A DNA stretch of 64,000 nt. It comes from Beijerinckiaceae bacterium (GTDB taxonomy: Bacteria; Pseudomonadota; Alphaproteobacteria; Rhizobiales; Beijerinckiaceae). Under the pieces are notes generated by a model. It was given only the letters and a program-made list of their open reading frames with translations, was not told where the DNA came from and did no database searches. Position 1 is the first letter of the stretch. Each line of letters starts with the position of its first letter. Of the stretch, positions 1 through 8,011 are shown piece by piece. Where the stretch lies: positions 62,001-126,000 of the forward strand of contig CANGBX010000001.1 of NCBI GenBank assembly GCA_947452455.1, given 5' to 3'. A program made the position numbers and the translations under genes.

Positions 1-111
1 CCGCTGGCGGTGATTGATATTCCCAATCTCATCCGCGAGACCGGTGACCGTATCGAAATCCGCGAGCGGGATGAGAAGCGGATCGTCTTCCTGATCGAGA
101 AGGTGGCGTGA
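1..111 (+). CDS. C-terminal fragment of an unidentified protein
   Basis: Only the last 36 codons lie in the window, open from base 1 and ending in TGA at 109-111. The visible tail is charged and contains VIDIPNLIRETGDRIE; I recognise no family in it. Its stop overlaps the ATG of the next gene by one base (TGATG), so the two are probably co-transcribed and translationally coupled. The identity must come from sequence upstream of the window. Confidence 0.6.
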   Translation, partial: PLAVIDIPNLIRETGDRIEIRERDEKRIVFLIEKVA

Positions 112-476
112 TGGCTTGGCCGACTGAACTGCGCCTCTCGAAAGATCGCCGCACGCTGTCTGTCTCGTTTGATGATGGCGCGCATTATGATCTCTCCGCG
201 GAGCTCTTGCGTGTCACGAGCCCGTCAGCCGAAGTGCAAGGCCATTCGGAAGCCGAGCGCAAGACGGTGGGCGGCAAGCGCAATGTGTCCATTCTCTCCG
301 TCGATGCGGTGGGCAATTATGCTGTGCGCCTCATCTTTGACGATATGCATTCGACAGGCATTTATTCATGGGATTTTCTGGGCGATCTCGGCAAAAACCG
401 AGATGCGAAATTCCAATCCTACCTCGATGATCTCGCTGCCAAAGGGCTCGACCGCGACAAGCCCGGCGTGAAATAA
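111..476 (+). CDS. DUF971 domain protein
   Basis: A 121-residue protein that appears to be a single DUF971 domain (gamma-butyrobetaine hydroxylase-like N-terminal fold). It shows the family features: an early TELRLSKDRRTLSVSFDDG strand pair, a central conserved VGNYAVRLIFDD strand and a GIYSWDFL segment near residue 80. Stand-alone DUF971 proteins are small and often sit near Fe-S or cofactor genes; the biochemical role is not established. The ATG at 111 is preferred over the in-frame GTG at 108 because it overlaps the upstream stop as TGATG, which suggests coupling. The family call is fairly sure and the function is unknown. Confidence 0.8.
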   Translation: MAWPTELRLSKDRRTLSVSFDDGAHYDLSAELLRVTSPSAEVQGHSEAERKTVGGKRNVSILSVDAVGNYAVRLIFDDMHSTGIYSWDFLGDLGKNRDAKFQSYLDDLAAKGLDRDKPGVK

Positions 477-509
477 TCAAAACGACAAAAATAAAAAAGG
501 GAGGCAGAA

Positions 510-1331
510 ATGGCAGAGACGATTGGCATTATCGGTGTGGGGCGTATGGGCCAGCCGATGGTGAAGCATCTTATCAAGCATGGCTACCATGTGCTCGCCA
601 ACGATATTAGCGCAGAGAATATCGAGAAAGTGCGTGCGATGGGCGCCACCATTGCGGCATCGCCCGAAGAAGTCGGCCAGAAAAGCGCCTTTGTCATTCT
701 GGGTGTCGGCTATGACGAAGAGGTCAATGAAGTTGTGCTCGGCGAGAACGGCCTTCTGGCAGCTATGGCTTCTGGCGGAGTGATTGCTGTTTGTTCGACT
801 GTGTCGCCCGATACGGTAAAGGCTTTGGATGAAAAGGCGCGGGCCAAGGGCTGCGATATTCTCGATGCGCCGATCTGCCGTGGTCGCTGGTTTGCTGATG
901 AAGGCAAATTGCTGGCGCTGTTTGGTGGCCGCAAAGATGTTGTCGAGCGTGGGCGCAAAGTCTTTTCCTGCTTTGCCTCCGACATTTCGCATTTGGGCGA
1001 CGTGGGCCATGGCCAAGTCGGCAAAGCGATGAACAATCTGATGCTCTGGATTACCTCGATCGGCTTGATCGAGGCCGGACGGATTGCGCAATCGACCGGC
1101 ATTGATCTGCCGAATTTGCGCGATGCTTTGATGATGTCGTCGGGCAAGAGCCAGGCTCTGGAAGATTGGGATCAGACGACGTTCACATGGGCACTGAAAG
1201 ATATGCAGATCGTCATGAAAATGGCCGATCAAGCAGGCCTGTCGGCGCCGATCACCGGCGCAGTGAAAGAGCTGGTGAAAGAAGGGCGTCGTATCAAGGC
1301 GACCAATCCACCGCAATGGACGCGGAGCTAG
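510..1331 (+). CDS. 3-hydroxyisobutyrate dehydrogenase-family NAD(P)-dependent oxidoreductase
   Basis: A 273-residue beta-hydroxyacid dehydrogenase, close to the usual family length of about 290. The N-terminal Rossmann motif is G9-x-G11-xx-G14. The substrate-binding segment DAPICRG is near residue 119 and the catalytic lysine is K172 in GKAMNNLM. The ATG follows a clear GGGAGG ribosome binding site. These enzymes oxidise short 3-hydroxyacids, or reduce the semialdehydes, in the cytoplasm. It lies beside a catabolic island, so it may act on a downstream aliphatic intermediate, but the substrate cannot be read from sequence. A palindromic repeat begins three bases after the stop. Confidence 0.85.
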   Translation: MAETIGIIGVGRMGQPMVKHLIKHGYHVLANDISAENIEKVRAMGATIAASPEEVGQKSAFVILGVGYDEEVNEVVLGENGLLAAMASGGVIAVCSTVSPDTVKALDEKARAKGCDILDAPICRGRWFADEGKLLALFGGRKDVVERGRKVFSCFASDISHLGDVGHGQVGKAMNNLMLWITSIGLIEAGRIAQSTGIDLPNLRDALMMSSGKSQALEDWDQTTFTWALKDMQIVMKMADQAGLSAPITGAVKELVKEGRRIKATNPPQWTRS

Positions 1332-1333
1332 CG

Positions 1334-1443
1334 CGTCATTGCGAGGAGGGCTTTAGCCCGACGTAGCAAACCAGTGCGTGCGCCCTTTTTTATCGGGTGT
1401 CCTGCTATGGTTTGCCGCGTCGCTTTGCTCCTCGCAATGACGG
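1334..1443. repeat. Palindromic repeat, copy 1 (long, divergent)
   Basis: Starts CGTCATTGCGAGGAG and ends CTCCTCGCAATGACGG, so the outer arms are inverted complements. At about 110 bp it is longer than the other copies, with a divergent centre containing a T run. It sits between convergent genes and could act as a terminator-like hairpin. Confidence 0.8.
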
Positions 1444-1494
1444 TGGAGAGGTTGCGTTCTCTGGATCCGTCATTGCGATTGTCGCGAACAACTC

Positions 1495-2538
1495 TTAATG
1501 CCCGACAGGCACCATTTCATTGTAAAGCGCGATCACGTCTTTGGGTGTATCCGCGGCGCGTTTGACGAGATCGAGCACACCTTTACCATCGATAGGTGAG
1601 AGTTCGATGTTCACCTTTTCAGCGTCGGACTGGAAATCTTTGTCCTTCACCATATCGACGAATGCTTTTTGCAAAGCAGCCGCGCGATCGGCTGGCACGC
1701 CGGGAGGCGCCAAGAAGGGCAGCGCCATGAAGAAAGGCAGTTCTGCAAATTCGACCAGAGCGCGCATGCGCGGATCTGTTGCCAGTTCGCGACCTGTCGG
1801 GACATCAGGCAGTGCAGGCAGACGCGTGATGCGGCCGAACTGGATGAGCGGGCGCACTTTCTTATTGTTCCAGAGCGAGGGCTGACCCGCGCGCACGGAA
1901 TTATAGCCGATCACTTGGCCATCCAATTCGCGACGCTCCATTGCCAGGAACATGGGTGCCGCACCGGGATAGCCGCGCACGACATCAATGTTCATGCCGA
2001 GCACCGTTTTGGCGATGATCGCAAATGTCAGATTGGTGGAGCCGGGTTGATCGCCGCCGAGCTTGGTGACAATGCCGGGCTTGCGCAGATCAGCGGCGCT
2101 CTTGGCCGGATGATCATCATTGACGAGCAGCAGATAGCCGTCATCCGCATAAGACGACAGCGAGCCGAGCCAAGTATATTTCTGCGGATCGAATTTGGCG
2201 TTGCTGTTGCCTTGGATCTGCAATTGCATTGTGCCGCGCTGGATGAGCGAAATCACCGAGCCATCACGTTCAACCGTGTTGTAGAGCTTATTGGCCGCGA
2301 CAAGCCCGCCACCGCCCGGCAGATTCTGCACGACAATATTGGGGTTGCCGGGAAGGAAGCGACCCAGATGGCGCGAGACCAGGCGGCCAGAAATGTCGTT
2401 AATGCCGCCCGGAGAGGTTGGCACAATGAGTGTGATGGTTTTGCCTTTGTAAAAACTCTCCACGCTTTCTTGCGCAAGGGCGGGCAAAGGCAGAGTTGTT
2501 GCGGCGGTGAGGCCGGTCAGAAATCTACGGCGATCCAT
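1495..2538 (-). CDS. Tripartite tricarboxylate transporter substrate-binding protein (TctC/Bug family)
   Basis: A 347-residue periplasmic solute-binding protein of the TctC (Bug) family. The N-terminus MDRRRFLTG followed by a hydrophobic stretch ending in ALAQ resembles a Tat or Sec signal peptide. Family landmarks are the early KGKTITLIVPTSPGGINDI strand-loop and a central VRGYPGAAPMFLAMERRE segment. GAAGGAGAA precedes the ATG. It is the last gene of the leftward catabolic series and is separated from it by repeats. No TctA/TctB lies next to it; the only membrane pair in the window is at 14.4-16.4 kb. It probably captures an organic or aromatic acid for import or sensing. Confidence 0.85.
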   Translation of the reverse strand: MDRRRFLTGLTAATTLPLPALAQESVESFYKGKTITLIVPTSPGGINDISGRLVSRHLGRFLPGNPNIVVQNLPGGGGLVAANKLYNTVERDGSVISLIQRGTMQLQIQGNSNAKFDPQKYTWLGSLSSYADDGYLLLVNDDHPAKSAADLRKPGIVTKLGGDQPGSTNLTFAIIAKTVLGMNIDVVRGYPGAAPMFLAMERRELDGQVIGYNSVRAGQPSLWNNKKVRPLIQFGRITRLPALPDVPTGRELATDPRMRALVEFAELPFFMALPFLAPPGVPADRAAALQKAFVDMVKDKDFQSDAEKVNIELSPIDGKGVLDLVKRAADTPKDVIALYNEMVPVGH

Positions 2539-2566
2539 GGAGTGTTCTCCTTCATTATTCCCAGAT

Positions 2567-2653
2567 CGTCATTGCGAGCGAAGCGAAGCAAACCAGAGGC
2601 AATACATGTGGCTTTTCTGGATTGCCGCGTCGCTACGCTCCTCGCAATGACGG
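2567..2653. repeat. Palindromic repeat, copy 2
   Basis: About 87 bp with arms CGTCATTGCGAGCGAAGCGA and TCCTCGCAATGACGG. It lies between the TctC gene and the racemase-like gene, inside what is otherwise a co-directional series. Confidence 0.85.
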
Positions 2654-2658
2654 GCTTA

Positions 2659-3396
2659 TCACTTCGGCAGGGGCGGCATGGTTTCGAGAATTTTTCCGTA
2701 GCCGGCTTTGGGTTCATTGATGTGCAGGCGGCGCTGCACTTCCCAGACGCGCGCAGGCACAGGATGAATGACAGGCACGCCGAGATCTTGCTCGAGCATG
2801 TGGATGATGTTGAGCACACGCCAGCCGGAGCCCAGCATATAGATCACATCGCCGCCGCCTGATTTCAGGAAGGCTTTTTTGATGTGGCCATAGACCTGCT
2901 CGCCGGAGAGTTCCTGCGCACGGTCGAAGGGCACTTCAATGCCGGCCATGCATTTCACATCAAAGCCCGCGTCCTGGAAGTAACGTGAGAATGTGTTGTT
3001 GATGTCGCCGGGAAAGTATGTGGCACCGACAATGCTCTTGGCGCCGAGTGCGCGCATGGCGGTGATGTGGTTCTGGCCCGAGGTGAAAATCGGTACGCCG
3101 AATTTTTCTTCCCAGCCCTTCACGATTTCCGCTTCGCGCTTCAGGCCCTGCACCATGAAGGGCGGCGCGCCTGAGGGGTGAATGAGATCGCAGCCGGCAT
3201 CGGCGCAGATTTTGATCTGGTCTTCATAAGCGGCGAAGACTTTTTCGAACTCATCGCGCGTGCCGCGGCTGATGTTCAAAAACATCGGGATGACGCCGAT
3301 GCCTTCGGGTGCGAGACGGATGAATTCTTCGGTCGAGCCCGGACGCAATGTCGGATGCACCATGCCAAGCGTGCCACGCCAGCTTGAAAAGCCCAT
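2659..3396 (-). CDS. Asp/Glu racemase superfamily enzyme (maleate isomerase / arylmalonate decarboxylase type)
   Basis: A 245-residue cytoplasmic enzyme whose organisation fits the Asp/Glu/hydantoin racemase superfamily, including maleate cis-trans isomerases and arylmalonate decarboxylases. Visible markers are DLIHPSGAPP near residue 93, GVPIFTSGQNHITAMRALGA near 125 and the C-terminal MLGSGWR and LGVPVIHPV segments. Canonical catalytic cysteines are not obvious: the usual first-cysteine region reads HPSGAPP and the second reads LGSGW. It may therefore use different chemistry or be a decarboxylase relative. The start has a good GGGGAGG site. It sits downstream of the cupin gene in the leftward catabolic operon. 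Confidence 0.7.
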   Translation of the reverse strand: MGFSSWRGTLGMVHPTLRPGSTEEFIRLAPEGIGVIPMFLNISRGTRDEFEKVFAAYEDQIKICADAGCDLIHPSGAPPFMVQGLKREAEIVKGWEEKFGVPIFTSGQNHITAMRALGAKSIVGATYFPGDINNTFSRYFQDAGFDVKCMAGIEVPFDRAQELSGEQVYGHIKKAFLKSGGGDVIYMLGSGWRVLNIIHMLEQDLGVPVIHPVPARVWEVQRRLHINEPKAGYGKILETMPPLPK

Positions 3397-3488
3397 ATTT
3401 TCCTCCCCATTCTTTTTTCAAGTCGCCCAGTCTTTGTGCCGGTGCGGATGGAGGGAGTTTAGGGGAGTATTTCTTGTAATACCAGACC

Positions 3489-3574
3489 CGTCATTGCGAG
3501 GAGCCGAAGGCGACGCGGCAACCCAAGGGCCTCACGTGAGGCCTCTGGATTGCTTCGCTTCGCTCGCAATGACG
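3489..3574. repeat. Palindromic repeat, copy 3
   Basis: About 86 bp; arms CGTCATTGCGAGGAGCCGAAG and CTTCGCTCGCAATGACG with the central GGCCTCACGTGAGGCC palindrome characteristic of the family. It lies between the racemase-like gene and the cupin gene. Confidence 0.9.
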
Positions 3575-3592
3575 TTCGTGAGGATTGGCACC

Positions 3593-4699
3593 TCACATAG
3601 CGACGTTGAACTTGTCCATTTTCGGCGTGACGCCGTTCTTCTTCATCTCGTCCAGCCATTCGCGGTGGATGCGCGGATCCTGATCTTCATATTCGATCTG
3701 GTCGCCACCTTCCTTGATGGAGAGCGAGACGGCACCCTTCTCACCATTCACGCCAATCAGCGAGCGGCGCTGCGAGAGCATGGTGGGATAGCGCAAGCCA
3801 CCGACCGCTGTCGCGAGGTAACGCGCAGGCTCAGTGGACGTGTTGAAGTGCTGGTGGAATTGCTGGTCGGCGGGCGGGAAGACCGTGCCGTGCTTCCAGT
3901 CGATGCGGATGAAATCCTTTTCATGCGGATACCAGAGTAGCGAATAGCCGTGGCCGGTGACGCACATGACGTGAAAAGACGGACCATGCTTATGGCCCTT
4001 CTTGTAGGTGCCCACCGGCATTTCCGAAATATGCGCATGCATAATGCCATCAGCGAGCACGAACATGATGTTGGTGCCACCAGCGCCACGATCACCCCAG
4101 CTCTTCAGCTCAATGCCAGCGAGATCGGGGACGAAATTGGTTTCCCACATGTGGTTGCCGGGGCGCACGGTGATGAGATCACCTTCGCCCGAGAAATAGC
4201 CCTGCTTGCCCGCACGCGCCATGAAGTCGCGGTTGGTGTTGAACACAAAATCTTCGTCATGGAAGACATTCATGATCATCGGCAGATTGGTGGTGGAGAC
4301 AAGCAAAGCGCGCTCACGGCCCGAGCCGTTGAAGTGGCGATGCGTGGCGTTGAGCGGAATCGCGAAGAGGCTCTTCGGGCCCCATTCAAACGAGCGCTTG
4401 GTGCCATCTGCAAATTCAATCTGCGTCGAGCCTGTGCCTTCGAGCACATAGATCACATCTTCATACAGATGGCTTTGCAGTGCCGTCGACTGGCCGGGGC
4501 CAATGTCGAAAAGGAACATGTTGGAGAAGTCGCCGCGGCCTTTGAGGTGCACAGCCGCACCCTTCACGCCATAACGGGCCCAAGGCTTGGTCTCGACCGA
4601 GAAGAGATCAACACCGTAATCTTCATGAACGGGCAGGCCTTCTTTTTCGACCCAGTTCAGATAGGGGTCGACGCCATAGCGCGGCTTGTCAGTGCTCAT
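3593..4699 (-). CDS. Bicupin protein linked to the EutA-like gene
   Basis: A 368-residue protein with two cupin folds. The first is around residues 60-145 (QSHLYEDVIYVLEGTGST, with a downstream NATHRHFNG histidine). The second is around 215-300 (GHKHGPSFHVMCVTGHGYS, then QQFHQHFNTS). Histidine-rich cupin motifs imply metal binding, as in gentisate- or homogentisate-type oxygenases, but the length and motif spacing do not match a specific dioxygenase. Some relatives are annotated as ethanolamine ammonia-lyase activating proteins, apparently because they sit beside an EutA homologue, as here. The gap to the EutA-like gene is 22 bp, so one transcript is likely. Ring cleavage or substrate binding is possible but unproven. 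Confidence 0.75.
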   Translation of the reverse strand: MSTDKPRYGVDPYLNWVEKEGLPVHEDYGVDLFSVETKPWARYGVKGAAVHLKGRGDFSNMFLFDIGPGQSTALQSHLYEDVIYVLEGTGSTQIEFADGTKRSFEWGPKSLFAIPLNATHRHFNGSGRERALLVSTTNLPMIMNVFHDEDFVFNTNRDFMARAGKQGYFSGEGDLITVRPGNHMWETNFVPDLAGIELKSWGDRGAGGTNIMFVLADGIMHAHISEMPVGTYKKGHKHGPSFHVMCVTGHGYSLLWYPHEKDFIRIDWKHGTVFPPADQQFHQHFNTSTEPARYLATAVGGLRYPTMLSQRRSLIGVNGEKGAVSLSIKEGGDQIEYEDQDPRIHREWLDEMKKNGVTPKMDKFNVAM

Positions 4700-4721
4700 C
4701 TTTTATTCTCCCGTTTATTCT

Positions 4722-6251
4722 TCAAAGATTATTGGCTGGATTGTCGAAGAGCAGCGATTTGATGACCACCGGCACAACGCCGGGCGGTGAAATCAATTCG
4801 CCAATGTCGACAAAGTCGAGTTCTTGCAGCTGCACGCCATCAATCGAGACGACAGCGCCTTCAAGGCCCTCTTCATCTTGCAAGAGGCGTCCCATGGTGC
4901 GGCCGACATCGCCGTCGATCATCAGGCACAGCGTATTGGCGCGTTTGCCATCAGGGGCCACAGCGGCCTTGATGGCGCGTGCCGCATTGGCAAGGCGTGA
5001 ATATTCCGGATCACCATGCCAAGTGAAAGCCACCGCCAAGCGCGCGGAGGGTTCAAGATCGAGCACGGCCATTTTTTCATGAATGCGCTTGATGATATCG
5101 GCGGCGGGAATGTCATCCGACAGATCCATGCCGATTTGCACGACAGGGATATTGTGCACGGGCAGGATGCCTTCCTGATCTTTCGGCAGATAGATGGTTT
5201 TGCCAGAGACCTGCACGGTGAATTGCGACGCACCGATGACGGTCGCACGAATGCGATTGCCCGGATCTTCAACAGGGGTCGTGGAGCGCGCAGCGAGTTT
5301 TTCGCGAATGGCAGCAGCCAGTGGCTTGGCGATATCGCCGAACTCTTGTTCTTCCGTGCCGAAAATATATTCCGACACACCGCCCGAGAATGTGATGATC
5401 TCGGGCTTGAGGGAACGGTCGAGCGGTTCGGTGAGTGCAATTTTCTGGCCCAATTCATCGAGCGGATCGTTGACGATCTGGTCGACGGCGAGTTCTGCCA
5501 AGCGCACCGCAATCTTCTTGCGCGTCATCGCATTGGACAATGCGCCCGTTGTCGTTGGCAGGCCCAATTCATCAGCGACGAGCTGGGCTGATTCATCGAC
5601 GCGCGTCCAGCCGATCTTGCCATCATGGGCGACGAGGCGCCCACCGACCGCAAAGGCAGCGACAGATTTGATCATGCCCTTGTCGATGAGTGCGAGCTTG
5701 GTTGTGCCGCCACCAATATCGACATGAAGGACGACAGCATTTTTCGCTTTCGACAAAGCAACGGCACCCGAGCCGTGGGCTGCAAGCGTGCATTCAAGCT
5801 TGTGGCCTGCGGTGGCGCAAACGAATTTGCCAGATTCTTCGGCAAAGAGTTCGTCAATGGCGCGCGCATTGGAGCGCTTGATCGCTTCACCGGTGAGGAT
5901 CACGGCGCCCGTGTCGATATCTTCGCGCTTGACGCGCGCATCGCGATAACAGGCGCGGATGAATTCTTGCAGGTAAGCCGCATCAATCATGCCATTGGGC
6001 AGGAAGGGCGTCAGCATGATCGGCGAACGCCAGACCACTTCGCGCCCTGTCACAACAAAGCGGGCGGAGAGGCCCTGCGAGACACGTTGCAGCGTGACTT
6101 TGGCAAAGAGCAGATGCGAGGTGGATGAGCCGATGTCGATACCGACTGTTTTCAGCTCGACGGATTCTTGTGCCCAGATCCAGGCAGCCATGGCGGCCTT
6201 GTCTTCGTCCGACATTCCGTTGTGGTCGTGTTCCTCATCCAGATCGTGCAT
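4722..6251 (-). CDS. EutA-like reactivating factor (actin-fold ATPase)
   Basis: A 509-residue protein related to EutA, the chaperone that exchanges damaged cobalamin from ethanolamine ammonia-lyase. The ASKHA-type nucleotide site is visible as VGIDIGSSTSHLLF near residue 37, VDIGGGTTKLALID near 176 and TFSGGVSEYIFG near 292. The C-terminus carries the family VVIKSLLFD segment. No EutB, EutC, microcompartment or cobalamin gene is in the window; the neighbours are a bicupin and a Rieske oxygenase. It may therefore service another enzyme, or its partner lies elsewhere. The family call is strong and the partner is unknown. Confidence 0.8.
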   Translation of the reverse strand: MHDLDEEHDHNGMSDEDKAAMAAWIWAQESVELKTVGIDIGSSTSHLLFAKVTLQRVSQGLSARFVVTGREVVWRSPIMLTPFLPNGMIDAAYLQEFIRACYRDARVKREDIDTGAVILTGEAIKRSNARAIDELFAEESGKFVCATAGHKLECTLAAHGSGAVALSKAKNAVVLHVDIGGGTTKLALIDKGMIKSVAAFAVGGRLVAHDGKIGWTRVDESAQLVADELGLPTTTGALSNAMTRKKIAVRLAELAVDQIVNDPLDELGQKIALTEPLDRSLKPEIITFSGGVSEYIFGTEEQEFGDIAKPLAAAIREKLAARSTTPVEDPGNRIRATVIGASQFTVQVSGKTIYLPKDQEGILPVHNIPVVQIGMDLSDDIPAADIIKRIHEKMAVLDLEPSARLAVAFTWHGDPEYSRLANAARAIKAAVAPDGKRANTLCLMIDGDVGRTMGRLLQDEEGLEGAVVSIDGVQLQELDFVDIGELISPPGVVPVVIKSLLFDNPANNL

Positions 6252-6289
6252 TTTTATGACCTTCTATTCGGGCCTTTGTTTCAGGGCGT

Positions 6290-7594
6290 TTATTCTGCTG
6301 CGTGAGATTGCGACTCATGCGCCATTTCTTCAGGTGTTACACCCATGACGCGCCAGTCGGTTGTTTTTGGCACCACGCCCTCAAAGGACATGAGCTTTGC
6401 GTGCGGGATTCGCGGCTCCAGCGTGCCGATGGCGGGGCCACCGGCGGCAAAAGTCTTGGCGGCCTCGACCATCTGCTTGCGGAATTCGACAATGGCGAGA
6501 TCGCTGGCACCCAATCGGTCGTGCGTGCGATCAGCAATCGGCCCCATGGTTTCCCACATGACAATGTCCTGGTTGGGAATGCCCGGAATGCCGGTGAAAT
6601 TGCCAAGCTTCATCGCCTTGCGATCTTGCAGATAATTATTGGCGCGCGTGCGGACCTTGATGAAATATTTGTCGACATCAATGCCCACCTGCGCATGCAG
6701 GAATTTGCGCCATTCTTCGGTTGCGGGCGTTGTCGCCGCATCGCCCCAAGCAATGAAGTGGAAGGCGGTGTGCGTGTCATCTGTCGGCACATGCAGAATG
6801 GCGACATTGTAGAGATTGTTGGGCGGGATCAGCACGGTGTAAGGCGCAATGAAAAGCGTCGTGCGGATGTAATCATGCGTCTGCGGATTGGCGATGGGCT
6901 TGCGGATCGCCGCATAGCGAAAACCGAAAGACGTGCGCTGCACTTGCATGCGCGGCGCTTTGTCGGTGGAGGGGCGCAACCAGTTTGTGTCGGTGGCGGC
7001 CGCACCCGGCACGCGCGCTGGCACCATGTCGGAGGAATGGAGCGAAGAGGAATGGGCGCTATCAATCGCGCCCTCCAGAATCTGCGCCCAATTGCAATCG
7101 ATGTGAATCTTGGCAATGGAGACGCGTGTTTCTGGTGTGGGTTGAAACACGGGCGGCTCGAACTCGGGCATGGATTCGGCGGGGCCCATATAGACCCAGA
7201 CAAAGCCCGCACCTTCACGCACCGGATAGGCCTTGTGCTTGACCTTTTCCGTCATGGTTGAGCCCGCGGGCTCGGAGGCCATTTCAACGACATTGCCGTC
7301 AACGTCGATTTTCCAGCCGTGATAGAGGCAGCGCAGGCCGCATTCTTCATTGCGGCCGAAGACGAGCGAGGCGCGCCGATGCGGGCAGAGTTCGTCCAAT
7401 ATGCCCACACGGCCTTCGGTGTCGCGGAAGACGACGAGATCTTCGCCGAGCAGACGCAGTTTCAGCGGGGCGCAATCGGGCTCGGGCACTTCTTCAATGA
7501 GGCAAGCGGGCAGCCAATGGCGGCGCATGATCTGGCCAGCTGGCGCATCGCCTTCGACGCGGCACAGGAGATCGTTTTCCTCTTTCGTGAGCAT
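6290..7594 (-). CDS. Rieske aromatic-ring hydroxylating oxygenase (phthalate 4,5-dioxygenase type)
   Basis: A 434-residue terminal oxygenase. The Rieske [2Fe-2S] ligands are C70-x-H72 and C89-xx-H92 (CPHRRASL ... CLYHGW). The mononuclear iron region is EGAIDSAHSSSLH at 175-187, with D178 bridging and H181/H186 as ligands. Length and motif layout match the phthalate 4,5-dioxygenase subfamily, whose members hydroxylate or demethylate aromatic acids using electrons from a flavin/2Fe-2S reductase. Such a reductase is encoded divergently at 8012. It is first in the leftward operon. A CTTAG-N4-CTAAG palindrome lies 17 bp upstream of the start. The exact substrate is not certain. Confidence 0.9.
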   Translation of the reverse strand: MLTKEENDLLCRVEGDAPAGQIMRRHWLPACLIEEVPEPDCAPLKLRLLGEDLVVFRDTEGRVGILDELCPHRRASLVFGRNEECGLRCLYHGWKIDVDGNVVEMASEPAGSTMTEKVKHKAYPVREGAGFVWVYMGPAESMPEFEPPVFQPTPETRVSIAKIHIDCNWAQILEGAIDSAHSSSLHSSDMVPARVPGAAATDTNWLRPSTDKAPRMQVQRTSFGFRYAAIRKPIANPQTHDYIRTTLFIAPYTVLIPPNNLYNVAILHVPTDDTHTAFHFIAWGDAATTPATEEWRKFLHAQVGIDVDKYFIKVRTRANNYLQDRKAMKLGNFTGIPGIPNQDIVMWETMGPIADRTHDRLGASDLAIVEFRKQMVEAAKTFAAGGPAIGTLEPRIPHAKLMSFEGVVPKTTDWRVMGVTPEEMAHESQSHAAE

Positions 7595-7610
7595 GGCGTT
7601 CCTCGACTTG

Positions 7611-7624
7611 CTTAGCTCTCTAAG
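7611..7624. promoter_or_regulatory. Palindromic operator candidate CTTAG-N4-CTAAG (oxygenase side)
   Basis: CTTAGCTCTCTAAG, perfect 5-bp arms with a 4-bp spacer, ends 17 bp upstream of the Rieske oxygenase start. The same arms and spacing recur at 7971-7984 in front of the divergent reductase gene. The pair is the natural candidate target of the MarR regulator encoded at 10162. Confidence 0.55.
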
Positions 7625-7736
7625 TTTCCGCCAACATAGCGGGGTGGCGCGGGCTTGTCCACGGGGGTGGGGGCCCGTTTCCCGACGTCATTGAATCGCC
7701 GTCGGCCTCCTCGCAAGGGCGGCGGGCATTGCGCGA

Positions 7737-7843
7737 CCCCCACCCCTAGCCCCTCCCCACAAGGGGGAGGGGGACCAGGTTGCGCTGCTTCTCCCTCCCC
7801 CTTGTGGGGAGGGACGACTCTGCGCAGCAGAGCGGGGTGGGGG
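7737..7843. repeat. GC-rich long inverted repeat, unlike the other repeat family
   Basis: Outer arms CCCCCACCCC (7737-7746) and GGGGTGGGGG (7834-7843) are perfect complements. Inner 20-nt arms at 7751-7770 and 7794-7813 are also perfectly complementary, and each contains a C-run/CACAAG/G-run mini-palindrome. It could fold as a large cruciform or RNA hairpin insulating the two divergent operons. It resembles dispersed intergenic palindromes of rhizobial genomes; only one copy is present here. Confidence 0.75.
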
Positions 7844-7858
7844 TTGTGTTGCCTCGCC

Positions 7859-7947
7859 CGTCATTGCGAGCGCAGCGAAGCAATCCAGATGCCTCACGTG
7901 GGGCCTCTGGATTGCCGCGTCGGGCTTTGCCCTTCTCGTAAGGACGG
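7859..7947. repeat. Palindromic repeat, copy 4 (decayed right arm)
   Basis: The left arm CGTCATTGCGAGCGCAGCGAAG is intact. The right arm has decayed to TTCTCGTAAGGACGG instead of CTCGCAATGACGG. Confidence 0.8.
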
Positions 7948-7970
7948 GGCTGGGCCCTTGAACAAATATC

Positions 7971-7984
7971 CTTAGCCTTCTAAG
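7971..7984. promoter_or_regulatory. Palindromic operator candidate CTTAG-N4-CTAAG (reductase side)
   Basis: CTTAGCCTTCTAAG has the same arms and spacing as the site at 7611-7624 and ends 27 bp upstream of the reductase ATG at 8012. Having two copies, one before each divergent operon, supports control by one regulator. Confidence 0.55.
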
Positions 7985-8011
7985 TAAGTCGGGTAGGTAC
8001 GGAGAGGGTTG

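Larger units (their letters stand above)
7625..8011. other. Divergent intergenic region, mostly repeats
   Basis: The roughly 415 bp between the two catabolic operons hold no convincing gene. They contain a GC-rich inverted repeat (7737-7843), copy 4 of the palindromic repeat (7859-7947) and the two operator candidates at the edges. Neither promoter is close to sigma-70 consensus by eye. Confidence 0.6.

Noticed and set aside
1669-2862. 397-codon plus-strand frame
   Set aside because: It runs antisense through the TctC gene, a repeat copy and part of the racemase-like gene; low-complexity Gln/Arg/His product without a ribosome site.
3260-3940. 226-codon plus-strand frame across a repeat
   Set aside because: It is antisense to the racemase-like and cupin genes and passes through a palindromic repeat; no motif.
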